A stretch of DNA of 8,002 nucleotides. It comes from DATKEH01 sp035546355. Lineage in GTDB: Bacteria; Acidobacteriota; Thermoanaerobaculia; Multivoradales; JAIOJS01. Position numbers and translations under genes: made by a program. The DNA lies in assembly GCA_035546355.1 (NCBI GenBank), contig DATKEH010000385.1:1-8002 (forward strand), given 5' to 3'. Position 1 is the first letter of the stretch. Every line of letters begins with the position of its first letter. This document shows positions 1 to 6,161 of the stretch, one piece after another. Below the pieces are notes generated by a model. It worked only from the letters and a program-made list of their open reading frames with translations. It had not been told where the DNA came from and made no database searches.

Positions 1-19
1 CCGGCGTAAGGCGGAGCGC

Positions 20-1129
20 GTGGAGGTCGCGGTCATCACCCGCGTCCGCGGCTGCCTGCTCGCCGGCGCCCTGGGAGATGCGCTGGGCGCGGCGGTGGAG
101 TTCGACGACCTGGGCGCGATCCGCCGTCGCTTCGGCGCCGAGGGCATCCGGGCGCCGGCCACGGCCTACGGCCGGCGCGGAGCGATCACCGACGACACGC
201 AGATGACGCTGTTCACCGCCGAGGGCGTGATCCGCGCCATCGTGCGGGCGCGGACGCGCGGCGGGGTGTCGAGCCTGCCGGGCGTCGTGCTGCACGCCTA
301 CCATCGTTGGTTGTCGACGCAGGGGCAGGTGCCGCGGCACGTGCGCGAGCACTGGGAGGGCGCGAGCGAGGGGCGGTGGCCGGACGGCTGGCTGGTCGCC
401 GAGTCGCGCCTGCACGACCAGCGCGCGCCGGGCAACACCTGCCTCTCGGCGCTGGCGGCCCCGGGCTGGGCGGACCGCGAGGGGCCGGCGGAGAACGACA
501 GCAAGGGGTGCGGCGGGGTGATGCGCGTGGCGCCGGTGGGGTTGGTGCTCGAGCTCGAGCCGGAGCGCTGCTTCGAGCTCGGCTGTGAGGTGGCGGCGCT
601 CACTCACGGCCACCCCTCCGGGATCCTGCCGGCCGGGGTGCTGGCGATGACGCTGCGTTGGATGCTCGACGGGGAGGGGCTGCCGGCGGCGCTCGCCGCT
701 GCGCGGCGGGTGCTGGTGCGGCAGCCGGCGCACGAGGAGACGGAGGGGGCGCTCGAGCGGGCGGTGGCGTTGGCCTCCGCGGGCGGCGCGCCTTCGCCCG
801 AGGCGGTGGAGCGGCTGGGTGGCGGCTGGGTGGGCGAGGAGGCGCTCGCCATCGCCGTCTACTGCGCCCTGGTGGAGCCGGGTGACGTGGCCGCGGCGCT
901 ACGGCTGGCCGTGAACCACTCCGGCGACAGCGACAGCACCGGCGCGATCTGCGGCAATCTGCTCGGCGCGGCGCTCGGCGAGGAGGCCCTGCCAGCCGCG
1001 TGGTTGGCCGAGCTCGAGCTGCGCGACGTGATCGCACGGCTGGCCGACGACCTGGTGGCGGTGCAGCGAGCCGAGGCGGACATGGACGGCCTGTCGCCGG
1101 CGTGGTGGGAGGCGTACCCGGGGTGGTGA
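20..1129 (+). CDS. ADP-ribosylglycohydrolase (DraG/ARH family)
   Basis: The 369-residue product matches ADP-ribosylglycohydrolases, di-metal (Mg/Mn) enzymes that remove ADP-ribose from proteins, nucleic acids or small ADP-ribosylated molecules in the cytoplasm. Motifs in family order: the N-terminal GALGDALGAAVEF (residues 16-28, with E27 at the ARH glutamate position), TDDTQMT (57-63, metal-binding T57/D58/D59), KGCGGVMRVAPVG (162-174), THGHP (195-199) and NHSGDSDSTGAICG (299-312, with D303/D305 as the second aspartate pair). The length is typical and no key residue is missing. The GTG start is supported by TAAGG 8 nt upstream, and the first family motif begins soon after. The neighbour downstream is convergent. 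No ADP-ribosyltransferase partner lies in the window, so the substrate cannot be named. Family assignment is secure; specificity (Arg, Ser, DNA or free ADP-ribose derivative) is unknown. Confidence 0.93.
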   Translation: MEVAVITRVRGCLLAGALGDALGAAVEFDDLGAIRRRFGAEGIRAPATAYGRRGAITDDTQMTLFTAEGVIRAIVRARTRGGVSSLPGVVLHAYHRWLSTQGQVPRHVREHWEGASEGRWPDGWLVAESRLHDQRAPGNTCLSALAAPGWADREGPAENDSKGCGGVMRVAPVGLVLELEPERCFELGCEVAALTHGHPSGILPAGVLAMTLRWMLDGEGLPAALAAARRVLVRQPAHEETEGALERAVALASAGGAPSPEAVERLGGGWVGEEALAIAVYCALVEPGDVAAALRLAVNHSGDSDSTGAICGNLLGAALGEEALPAAWLAELELRDVIARLADDLVAVQRAEADMDGLSPAWWEAYPGW

Positions 1130-1130
1130 G

Positions 1131-1155
1131 GCGGCCGCGCGGACGCGGAGGCCGC
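1131..1155. terminator. Inverted repeat between convergent genes, possible bidirectional terminator
   Basis: GCGGCC at 1131-1136 and GGCCGC at 1150-1155 form a 6-bp stem with a 13-nt loop. It fills the 35-bp gap between the stop codons of the glycohydrolase and the convergent PIN gene. There is no T-run on either side, so it is at best a GC-rich hairpin that might slow polymerase. Such repeats also arise by chance in this base composition. Confidence 0.3.
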
Positions 1156-1164
1156 GCCCTTGCG

Positions 1165-1584
1165 TCAGCCCAGTTCGCTGACGGCGTCCCTCGGCGATAG
1201 GCCGCGCCCCGAGGGGACCTGAGCCAGCGTTTCGAGATCGCCGGAGATCAGGATCGCCCGCGGCTCGACGGCGAGCAGCGCGAACAGGTGCGCGTCGCCG
1301 GGATCCCGCGGCGGGTCGAGCGCGCCGGGCGGCTCGCGCAGAATGCCGTGGAAGGCCAGGGTCTCGAGCACTGCGTCGACCTCCGCCTCCGTCAGCCCGT
1401 GGCGTCGGCAGATCTTCGGCCGGAGCAGGACCCTCCGGTACTCTGCCAGCAGGTCGACGGAGAGCAGGAAGGTCAGCGCGCCGGCGAGCATGGCGTCGAG
1501 CACGCGGGCGGGCGGCGAGGCGCCGTCGCGGGTGAGCAGGCCGGCGACGACGACGTTGGTATCGACGATGGCGAGCACCGTCAC
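1165..1584 (-). CDS. PIN-domain ribonuclease toxin (VapC-like, putative TA toxin PIN family)
   Basis: The 139-residue product has the PIN fold signature of a Mg-dependent endoribonuclease toxin: VDTNV near the N-terminus (D8), LLAEYRRVLLRPKI (E48, with the RPKI typical of the 'putative toxin-antitoxin system toxin component, PIN family' group), DPPRDPGDAHL (D94/D97) and LISGD (D116). These are the expected acidic active-site residues. The GTG start at 1584 overlaps the antitoxin stop as GTGA, which points to translational coupling. The nearest AGGAGA (1601-1606) lies 16 nt away, so re-initiation at the overlap probably matters more than a separate ribosome site. A second in-frame GTG two codons later cannot be excluded. 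The RNA target is unknown; such toxins cut tRNA, rRNA or mRNA. Nothing in the sequence suggests inactivation. Confidence 0.88.
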   Translation of the reverse strand: MTVLAIVDTNVVVAGLLTRDGASPPARVLDAMLAGALTFLLSVDLLAEYRRVLLRPKICRRHGLTEAEVDAVLETLAFHGILREPPGALDPPRDPGDAHLFALLAVEPRAILISGDLETLAQVPSGRGLSPRDAVSELG

Positions 1585-1814
1585 TGGCGCGCGCGACGCG
1601 TCTCCTGCACCGCCAGCCGCTCGGCCTCCCCGCTGTCGAGGCGCGAACGCTCACGGGCCCTCGCGACCAGCTCGGAGGCGGCGGCGGAGGTCTTGATCCC
1701 GTAGTGCGCGAGGCTCTCGGCTACCACCTCGCCGATGGAACGCCGGCGGCGGGCGGCGGCCTCCTTCAGGGCCTGGTGGAGGTCGTCGGGGAGCGAGATG
1801 GTCAGGCGAGCCAT
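1581..1814 (-). CDS. Ribbon-helix-helix antitoxin (CopG/VapB-like)
   Basis: This 77-residue protein is the likely antitoxin of the PIN toxin. Residues 3-9 (RLTISLP) form the DNA-binding beta strand, followed by DDLHQALKEAAARRRRSIGEVVAES, the two helices of an RHH/CopG fold. The charged C-terminal part (about 45-77) would be the flexible arm that covers the toxin active site. ATG at 1814 was chosen because the RHH strand begins at once after it and because a good promoter places +1 on this very base; the open frame continues upstream to 1922, but that extension covers the promoter and does not look like protein. It is first in a two-gene operon with the toxin and shares 4 nt with it. Like other RHH antitoxins it probably represses its own promoter, perhaps through the palindrome at 1831-1843. 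Confidence 0.87.
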   Translation of the reverse strand: MARLTISLPDDLHQALKEAAARRRRSIGEVVAESLAHYGIKTSAAASELVARARERSRLDSGEAERLAVQETRRARQ

Positions 1815-1849
1815 GGGCGCATCATAGCACCAACGCACCGTTGTGTCGG
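1814..1849 (-). promoter_or_regulatory. Promoter of the RHH/PIN operon, predicted leaderless
   Basis: On the minus strand, CCGACA (1849-1844, 4/6 to the -35 consensus) and TATGAT (1826-1821, 5/6 to the -10) are separated by exactly 17 nt. The expected +1, seven positions past the last -10 base, is 1814, the A of the antitoxin ATG. No Shine-Dalgarno sequence lies between the -10 and the start codon, consistent with a leaderless mRNA. The A/T-rich -10 stands out in this GC-rich DNA. Confidence 0.6.
1831..1843. promoter_or_regulatory. Palindrome in the promoter spacer, likely antitoxin operator
   Basis: CAACG-CAC-CGTTG is a perfect 5-bp inverted repeat with a 3-nt centre, lying entirely in the 17-nt spacer between the -35 and -10 boxes of the RHH/PIN operon. 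RHH antitoxins bind short palindromes as dimers of dimers, and binding here would block RNA polymerase. The operator role is inferred from position and symmetry. Confidence 0.5.
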
Positions 1850-1897
1850 GTAGATACCGCCGTGTGCGAGATCGTTCGAGGAGCCGCTGGTGGATCG

Positions 1898-1918
1898 TGC
1901 TACCGCGGAGCGGTAGCA
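1898..1918 (+). promoter_or_regulatory. Strong hairpin just upstream of the mntA-like gene
   Basis: TGCTACCGC (1898-1906) and GCGGTAGCA (1910-1918) form a perfect 9-bp stem with a 3-nt loop (GGA), ending 8 nt before the ATG at 1927. The only Shine-Dalgarno-like bases nearby (GGAG, 1907-1910) lie in the loop and stem. The element could be a dyad operator in DNA, or an RNA hairpin limiting translation of the nucleotidyltransferase gene. It lies in the 112-bp gap between two divergent genes. Confidence 0.5.
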
Positions 1919-1926
1919 TCATCGAG

Positions 1927-2328
1927 ATGGAGATCAGCAGTGTGGCGCTGGCGGCGCGGCTTTCGGACCTCCTCGAGGGGAGGCCGGAGGTGGTCGGCGC
2001 CTACCTGTTCGGATCGCGCGCCAGCGGCGAGAGCCGCGAGGGCTCGGACGTCGACCTGGCAGTGCTGTTCGAGGGCCCGGGGTCGTTGGAGCGCGTGGTG
2101 GAGCTCGAGGACGTGCTGGAGCGCGCGCTGGGTCGACGCGTCGACGTGGTGGATCTCGGCGGGGCCGAGGCGTTCCTCGCCTTGGACGCCGTTCGCGGCG
2201 AGCGCGTCTTCACCCGCGACGGCCTCCGCCTGGACGAGCTCGAGCTCTACGTGTTGCGGCGAGCGGGTGATCTGGCGCCGTTCGAGAGAGAGCGCCGGCG
2301 GCAGCTCCTGGAGAAGGTCGGGCCGTGA
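1927..2328 (+). CDS. mntA: Minimal nucleotidyltransferase, MntA-like antitoxin (MNT domain)
   Basis: The 133-residue protein is an MNT-family nucleotidyltransferase. It shows YLFGSRASGESREGSDVDLAV with G29-S30, then ten residues, then D41-x-D43, which is the GSX10DXD motif of MntA antitoxins; a third acidic residue is available at RVDVVD (D73 or D76). MntA proteins neutralise the HEPN ribonuclease HepT by adding AMP units to it. The ATG at 1927 fits the usual short N-terminal helix before the GSR motif; an earlier frame opening at 1843 gives an arginine-rich, unlikely extension across the hairpin. A HepT gene would be expected directly beside it, but only a short tail-like remnant follows. 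Other MNT proteins modify antibiotics or have unknown roles, so the antitoxin role is probable rather than proven. The symbol denotes family resemblance. Confidence 0.82.
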   Translation: MEISSVALAARLSDLLEGRPEVVGAYLFGSRASGESREGSDVDLAVLFEGPGSLERVVELEDVLERALGRRVDVVDLGGAEAFLALDAVRGERVFTRDGLRLDELELYVLRRAGDLAPFERERRRQLLEKVGP

Positions 2329-2449
2329 GGTCACGGCACCGGAGCTCTACCGCATCCTGACCGTTCACCGCGACGAGATCCAGAGCATCCTCGGCGCCCT
2401 TCGGCAGTGGGTGGCGTCGCACCCGGAAATGGTGGACGACGCCCTCTAG
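2329..2449 (+). pseudogene. Possible remnant of a HepT (HEPN) toxin: C-terminal tail only
   Basis: Directly after the mntA stop, one frame reads TAPELYRILTVHRDEIQSIL followed by GALRQWVASHPEM and a stop at 2447-2449. The pattern of an aromatic 'xxLYxIL' turn followed by a helix ending in 'xxxLxxWL' resembles the last 30 or so residues of HepT/DUF86 proteins. The catalytic RX4-6H part and all of the N-terminal helices are missing. There is no ATG, GTG or TTG start at the head of this frame. A GTG at 2325 overlaps the mntA stop as GTGA, as an intact hepT might, but that frame stops after 11 codons. This suggests an internal deletion of the toxin gene. The match is by eye and short; the stretch may be chance coding. 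Confidence 0.3.
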
Positions 2450-2539
2450 GCACCTCGCAGCTCGACCGCTCGCAGGGTGGTGGCGAGCGCGCCCCGTCCG
2501 TCGCGTCAGCTCATTGGACGAGGAGGCCGCGCTGGCGTA

Positions 2540-2570
2540 GGATCGAACCTGGCAATCGCGCCAACGATCC
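2540..2570 (+). repeat. Two-part hairpin in the leader of the nuclease-helicase gene
   Basis: GGATCG (2540-2545) pairs with CGATCC (2565-2570), and inside it TGGC (2550-2553) pairs with GCCA (2560-2563), with an asymmetric internal loop (AACC against A) and a 6-nt terminal loop. Two nested perfect stems make chance less likely than a single short dyad. It overlaps the candidate -10 box, so it could act as an operator in DNA or as a leader RNA structure. Confidence 0.45.
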
Positions 2571-2578
2571 AGGGTGAG

Positions 2579-2599
2579 GGCGGCCGCCTCCCGGCCGCC
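2579..2599 (+). repeat. GC hairpin upstream of the nuclease-helicase start
   Basis: GGCGGCCG (2579-2586) and CGGCCGCC (2592-2599) form a perfect 8-bp stem with a 5-nt loop, ending 27 nt before the ATG at 2627. No T-run follows, so it is not a typical intrinsic terminator. It could be a leader structure or a relic terminator for the upstream mntA transcript. Confidence 0.4.
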
Positions 2600-2626
2600 G
2601 ACCGAACGACGCTCGAGGCATCGCCG

Positions 2627-5600
2627 ATGAAGCTCTCCTCCTCCGTGCTGCGCCTGTCGGCGACCGACCTCTCCAACCACCTCGCCTGCCGCCACGTCAC
2701 GACGCTCGACCTCGCCGTGGCGCGCGGCGAGCGGCCGGCACCGCAGCGGTTCGATTCGCGGCTCGAGGGGCTGCGGGAGCGCGGGCTGCAGCACGAGCGC
2801 GGCTACATCGACCATCTGCGGGCGCGGGGGCTCGAGGTGCTCGAACTGGCGCTCGACGGCGGCGAGGAGGCCGCAGCGTGCGCCGCCGAGGAGGCGATGG
2901 CGCGCGGCGCCGAGGCCATCGCCCAGGCGGCGCTGCGCGACGGGCGCTGGTTCGGCCGCGCCGACCTGCTGCTGCGCGTCGAGCGGCCGAGCCGGCTGGG
3001 GGCCTGGTCGTACGAGCCGCACGACACCAAGCTGGCGGCGGAGACGCGCGGCGGCACGATCCTGCAGCTGTGCGTCTACGCCGAGCTGCTCGCCGCGGTG
3101 CAGGGAGAGCTGCCCGAGCACGTGCACGTGGTGGCGCCGGGGAACGACTTCCAGCCGGAGAGCTTTCGCGTCGCCGACTTCATGGCCTACGCACGGCGCG
3201 TGCGGCGGCGGCTCGAGGAGGACGTCGCCGCGGCTGCCGGGGAGGTCGCGACCTACCCCACGCCGGCGGCGCACTGCGACGTCTGCCGCTGGTTCCGCGA
3301 CTGCGACCGCCGGCGGCGGGAGGACGACCACCTCTGCCTGGTGGCCGGCATCCACCGCAGCCACGAGCGCCAGCTGGCGGCGTGGGACGTCACGACGCTG
3401 ACGGCGTTCGCGTGTCTGCCGGTGCCGCTCGAGCGGGCCCCCGAGCGTGGGGCCAAGGCGACCTACGAGGCGCTACGCGAGCAGGCGAGGGTGCAGCTGC
3501 TGGGGCGGGAGAGCGACGGTCGCGTGGTCGAGCGGCTGGCGGCCGCGCCCGGGCGCGGCCTGGCGCGGCTGCCGGAGCCGTCGCCGGGCGACCTGTTCCT
3601 CGACCTCGAGGGGGCGCGCTTCGTGGGCGACGGCGGGCTGGAGTACCTCTTCGGTACCGTCACGGTGGGGGCGGGAGGCGCGGACGAGTACCGTGCGGTG
3701 TGGGCTCTCGACCGGGCCGACGAGCGCCGCGCCTTCGAGGCGCTGATCGACGGGCTCGTGGCGTGCTGGGACCAGCACCCGGGCATGCACGTCTATCACT
3801 TCGGCCACTACGAGCCGGCGGCGCTCAAGCGCCTGATGGGACGCCACGCCACCCGCGAGACCGAGCTCGACCGGCTGCTGCGCGGCGAGCGCTTCGTCGA
3901 CCTCCACCAGGTGGTGCGCCAGGGGCTGCGCGCCAGCGTCGAGAGCTACTCGATCAAGCAGCTCGAGCCGTTCTACGGGTATGTCCGGGAGACGCCGCTC
4001 GAGGCGGCGACGCGAGCGCTGCGGGCGGTCGAGGGGGCGCTCGAGCTGGGGCGCGCGGGAGACCTGACCGAGGCGGTGCAAGGCGAGGTGGCGACCTACA
4101 ACCGCGACGACTGCGTGTCGACGCGGCGGCTGCGTGACTGGCTCGAAGGGCAGCGCGCGGCGGCGATTGCCGAGGGGTGCGAGCTGCCGCGGCCGGTGCC
4201 CAGGGACGGCGAGGCGTCGGAGCGGCTGACGGCGTGGCAGGAGGAGATCGCGCCGGTGCTGGCGGCGCTGCTGGGTCTGCCGGATGAGGTGCCCGCCGAG
4301 GACGCCGAGCGCACCCCCGAGCAGCGGGCGCGGTGGCTGCTCGCCCACTGCCTGGAGTTCCACCGCCGTGAGGACAAGGTGGGGTGGTGGGAGCACTTCC
4401 GCCTGGCGGACCTGGCGGAGGAGGAGCGCTACGAGGAGCCGTTCGCGATCGCGGGGATGAAACACGAGGAGCGGTTCCAGCCCGAGCGCAAGAACGCGAT
4501 GCCGGTCGATCGCTACAGCTTCGATCCCCAGGAGGTCGACCGGCGTAGGAAGGTGGCGAAGATCGACGCCGAGACCGTGCTCGGCAGGATCGAGGGACTC
4601 CATCCCGTGGCCGGGTGGATCGACATCAAGAAGACGCGCAAGACCCGCGACGTGCACCCCACGTCGGTGTTCCTCCACGACCACATCTCCAAGGAGGTGA
4701 TCGATGGCTCGCTGCTGCGGCTGGCGCAGTGGGTGGTCGAGCACGGGATCGACGCGCCGGGGCCGTGGCGCGCGGCGCGCGACCTGCTGCTGCGGAGGCC
4801 GCCTCGTGGCTGCGGCGGCGCGGCGGGAGGTGCCGCAGGCGCGGGCGGTGCCGACCCCGCCCCGCTGCGGAGGCCCGGCGAGGAGCTGGTGCCGGCGGCG
4901 CGGCGCCTGGTGCTGCAGCTGGCCGAAGGCGTGCTCCCCCTCCAGGGGCCGCCCGGCTCCGGCAAGACCTGGACCGGCGCCCGCATGATCGTCGAGTTGG
5001 TGCGGCAGGGGAGGAGGGTGGGCATCTCCGCCAACTCGCACAAGGTGATCGCCAACCTCCTGGAGGAGACGCTCGCCGCGGCCGAGGAGGAGGGCGTGCC
5101 CCTGCGCTGCGTGCAGAAGGTCAGGGACGGTAGCGACGGCGCGCATGACGGCAGCGAGGCGGCACGGCGCTTCCGAGAGGCGGGCCGGTGGCAGGAGACC
5201 GCGGACAACGGGCGCGTCGACGCCGCTCTCGCCGCCGGCGAGGCACAGGTCGTCGCCGGCACCGCCTGGCTCTGGTCGCGGGCCGAGCTGAGCGGCGCGG
5301 TCGACGTGCTGGTGGTCGACGAGGCGGGGCAGATGGCGCTCGCCGACGTGCTGGCGGTGTCGCAGGCGGCGCGGAACCTGGTGCTGCTGGGCGACCCGCA
5401 ACAGCTCGAGCAGCCGATGCAGGGGAGCCATCCCGAGGGCGTCGACGTGGCGGCGCTCGACCACCTGCTGGCCGGTGCGGCGACGATGCCGGCCGAGCGC
5501 GGTCTCTTCCTCGAGGACACCTGGCGCCTGCATCCCTCCATCTGCGCCTTCACCTCCGAGCAGTTCTACGAGGGGCGGTTGCGCCCGCGGGCGGGCCTGG

Positions 5601-6133
5601 AGCGGCAGTGCCTGCACGCGCCACCGCCGTTCGACCGCAGCGGCCTCTATTTCGTACCGGTGACGCACGAGGGGAACCAGAGCGCCAGTGAGGAGGAGGT
5701 CGCGGCGGTCGCGGCGCTGGTCGAGGGCTGGCTGGCGGCGGCGGCGACGTGGACGGACAAGGACGGCGTGCGGCAGCCGCTGGGGCTGGACGACATCCTC
5801 GTCGTCACGCCCTACAACGCGCAGATCGCGCGGCTCGAGGAGCGGCTGCCCGCGGGGGCCCGCATCGGCACGGTGGACAAATTCCAGGGTCAGGAGGCGC
5901 CGGTGGTCGTCTACTCGATGGCCACCTCCTCCCCCGAGGAGGCGCCGCGCGGCATGGAGTTCCTCTACAGCCGCAACCGCCTCAACGTCGCCACCTCGCG
6001 CGCCCGCTGCGCCTGCGTGCTGGTGGCGAGCCCGCGCCTGCTCGAGCCCGAGTGCCGCACACCGCACCAGATGCGCCTCGCCAACGCGCTGTGCGCGTAC
6101 GTGGAGCGGGCCGCATGGGGACAGGTTATGTGA
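2627..6133 (+). CDS. TM0106-type RecB-like nuclease / DEDD exonuclease / SF1 helicase fusion
   Basis: The 1168-residue protein carries three enzyme modules. (1) Residues about 8-240 are a Cas4/RecB-like PD-(D/E)XK nuclease: GRADLL (D113), HDTK (D133, K135) and QLCVYAELL (Q147, Y151). C21 plus C217-X2-C220-X5-C226 match the 4Fe-4S cysteine pattern of Cas4, AddB and Dna2 nucleases. (2) Residues about 320-510 are an RNase H-like DEDD exonuclease: FLDLEG (D326, E328), YHFGHYE (390-396), FVDL (D425) and YNRDDC (D494/D495). (3) Residues about 755-1160 are an SF1 helicase of the Dna2/Upf1 type: Walker A GPPGSGKT (774-781), DEAGQ (898-902), GDPQQL (922-927), VDKFQGQE (1083-1090) and NVATSRAR (1120-1127). 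Only ATG 2627 gives the family's N-terminus, with GAGG 8 nt before it. All visible active sites look intact. A Gly/Ala-rich insert (729-743) precedes the helicase. The biological role of the family is poorly known; DNA processing in repair or defence is inferred. Confidence 0.92.
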   Translation: MKLSSSVLRLSATDLSNHLACRHVTTLDLAVARGERPAPQRFDSRLEGLRERGLQHERGYIDHLRARGLEVLELALDGGEEAAACAAEEAMARGAEAIAQAALRDGRWFGRADLLLRVERPSRLGAWSYEPHDTKLAAETRGGTILQLCVYAELLAAVQGELPEHVHVVAPGNDFQPESFRVADFMAYARRVRRRLEEDVAAAAGEVATYPTPAAHCDVCRWFRDCDRRRREDDHLCLVAGIHRSHERQLAAWDVTTLTAFACLPVPLERAPERGAKATYEALREQARVQLLGRESDGRVVERLAAAPGRGLARLPEPSPGDLFLDLEGARFVGDGGLEYLFGTVTVGAGGADEYRAVWALDRADERRAFEALIDGLVACWDQHPGMHVYHFGHYEPAALKRLMGRHATRETELDRLLRGERFVDLHQVVRQGLRASVESYSIKQLEPFYGYVRETPLEAATRALRAVEGALELGRAGDLTEAVQGEVATYNRDDCVSTRRLRDWLEGQRAAAIAEGCELPRPVPRDGEASERLTAWQEEIAPVLAALLGLPDEVPAEDAERTPEQRARWLLAHCLEFHRREDKVGWWEHFRLADLAEEERYEEPFAIAGMKHEERFQPERKNAMPVDRYSFDPQEVDRRRKVAKIDAETVLGRIEGLHPVAGWIDIKKTRKTRDVHPTSVFLHDHISKEVIDGSLLRLAQWVVEHGIDAPGPWRAARDLLLRRPPRGCGGAAGGAAGAGGADPAPLRRPGEELVPAARRLVLQLAEGVLPLQGPPGSGKTWTGARMIVELVRQGRRVGISANSHKVIANLLEETLAAAEEEGVPLRCVQKVRDGSDGAHDGSEAARRFREAGRWQETADNGRVDAALAAGEAQVVAGTAWLWSRAELSGAVDVLVVDEAGQMALADVLAVSQAARNLVLLGDPQQLEQPMQGSHPEGVDVAALDHLLAGAATMPAERGLFLEDTWRLHPSICAFTSEQFYEGRLRPRAGLERQCLHAPPPFDRSGLYFVPVTHEGNQSASEEEVAAVAALVEGWLAAAATWTDKDGVRQPLGLDDILVVTPYNAQIARLEERLPAGARIGTVDKFQGQEAPVVVYSMATSSPEEAPRGMEFLYSRNRLNVATSRARCACVLVASPRLLEPECRTPHQMRLANALCAYVERAAWGQVM

Positions 6134-6161
6134 CAGCGCCGATCGACCGCTCGGGGCGGCA

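Larger units (their letters stand above)
2450..2626 (+). other. Structured leader region of the nuclease-helicase gene
   Basis: No gene is seen here. TTGGAC (2514-2519) and TAGGAT (2538-2543), 18 nt apart, are a weak sigma70-type promoter candidate. Downstream lie two inverted repeats, described separately, in what would be a leader of about 75 nt. GAGG at 2615-2618, 8 nt before ATG 2627, is the probable ribosome binding site. The frame is open upstream to 2477, but the encoded residues are low-complexity and do not fit the protein family. Confidence 0.4.

Noticed and set aside
1843..1926. Upstream GTG start for the nucleotidyltransferase, and ATG 1922 for the RHH antitoxin
   Set aside because: Both extensions cross the promoter/hairpin region, are Arg-rich or unlike their families, and lack ribosome sites.
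2500..2570. tRNA-like pieces (GCTCATTGGACGAGG; GGTTCGATCC on the minus strand)
   Set aside because: The T-arm stem does not pair and no anticodon arm or acceptor stem can be drawn on either strand.
2538..2570. Integron attC-like dyad
   Set aside because: The GTTRRRY and RYYYAAC core sites are absent and no integrase or cassette array is present.
2477..2626. 50-residue N-terminal extension of the nuclease-helicase
   Set aside because: It covers the two leader hairpins, has no ribosome site at 2477, and the family N-terminus begins at ATG 2627 with GAGG 8 nt upstream.
2210..3364. Open frame of 384 codons on the minus strand spanning the mntA end and the nuclease domain
   Set aside because: Same low-complexity character and no motif; it runs across two plus-strand genes and the leader between them.
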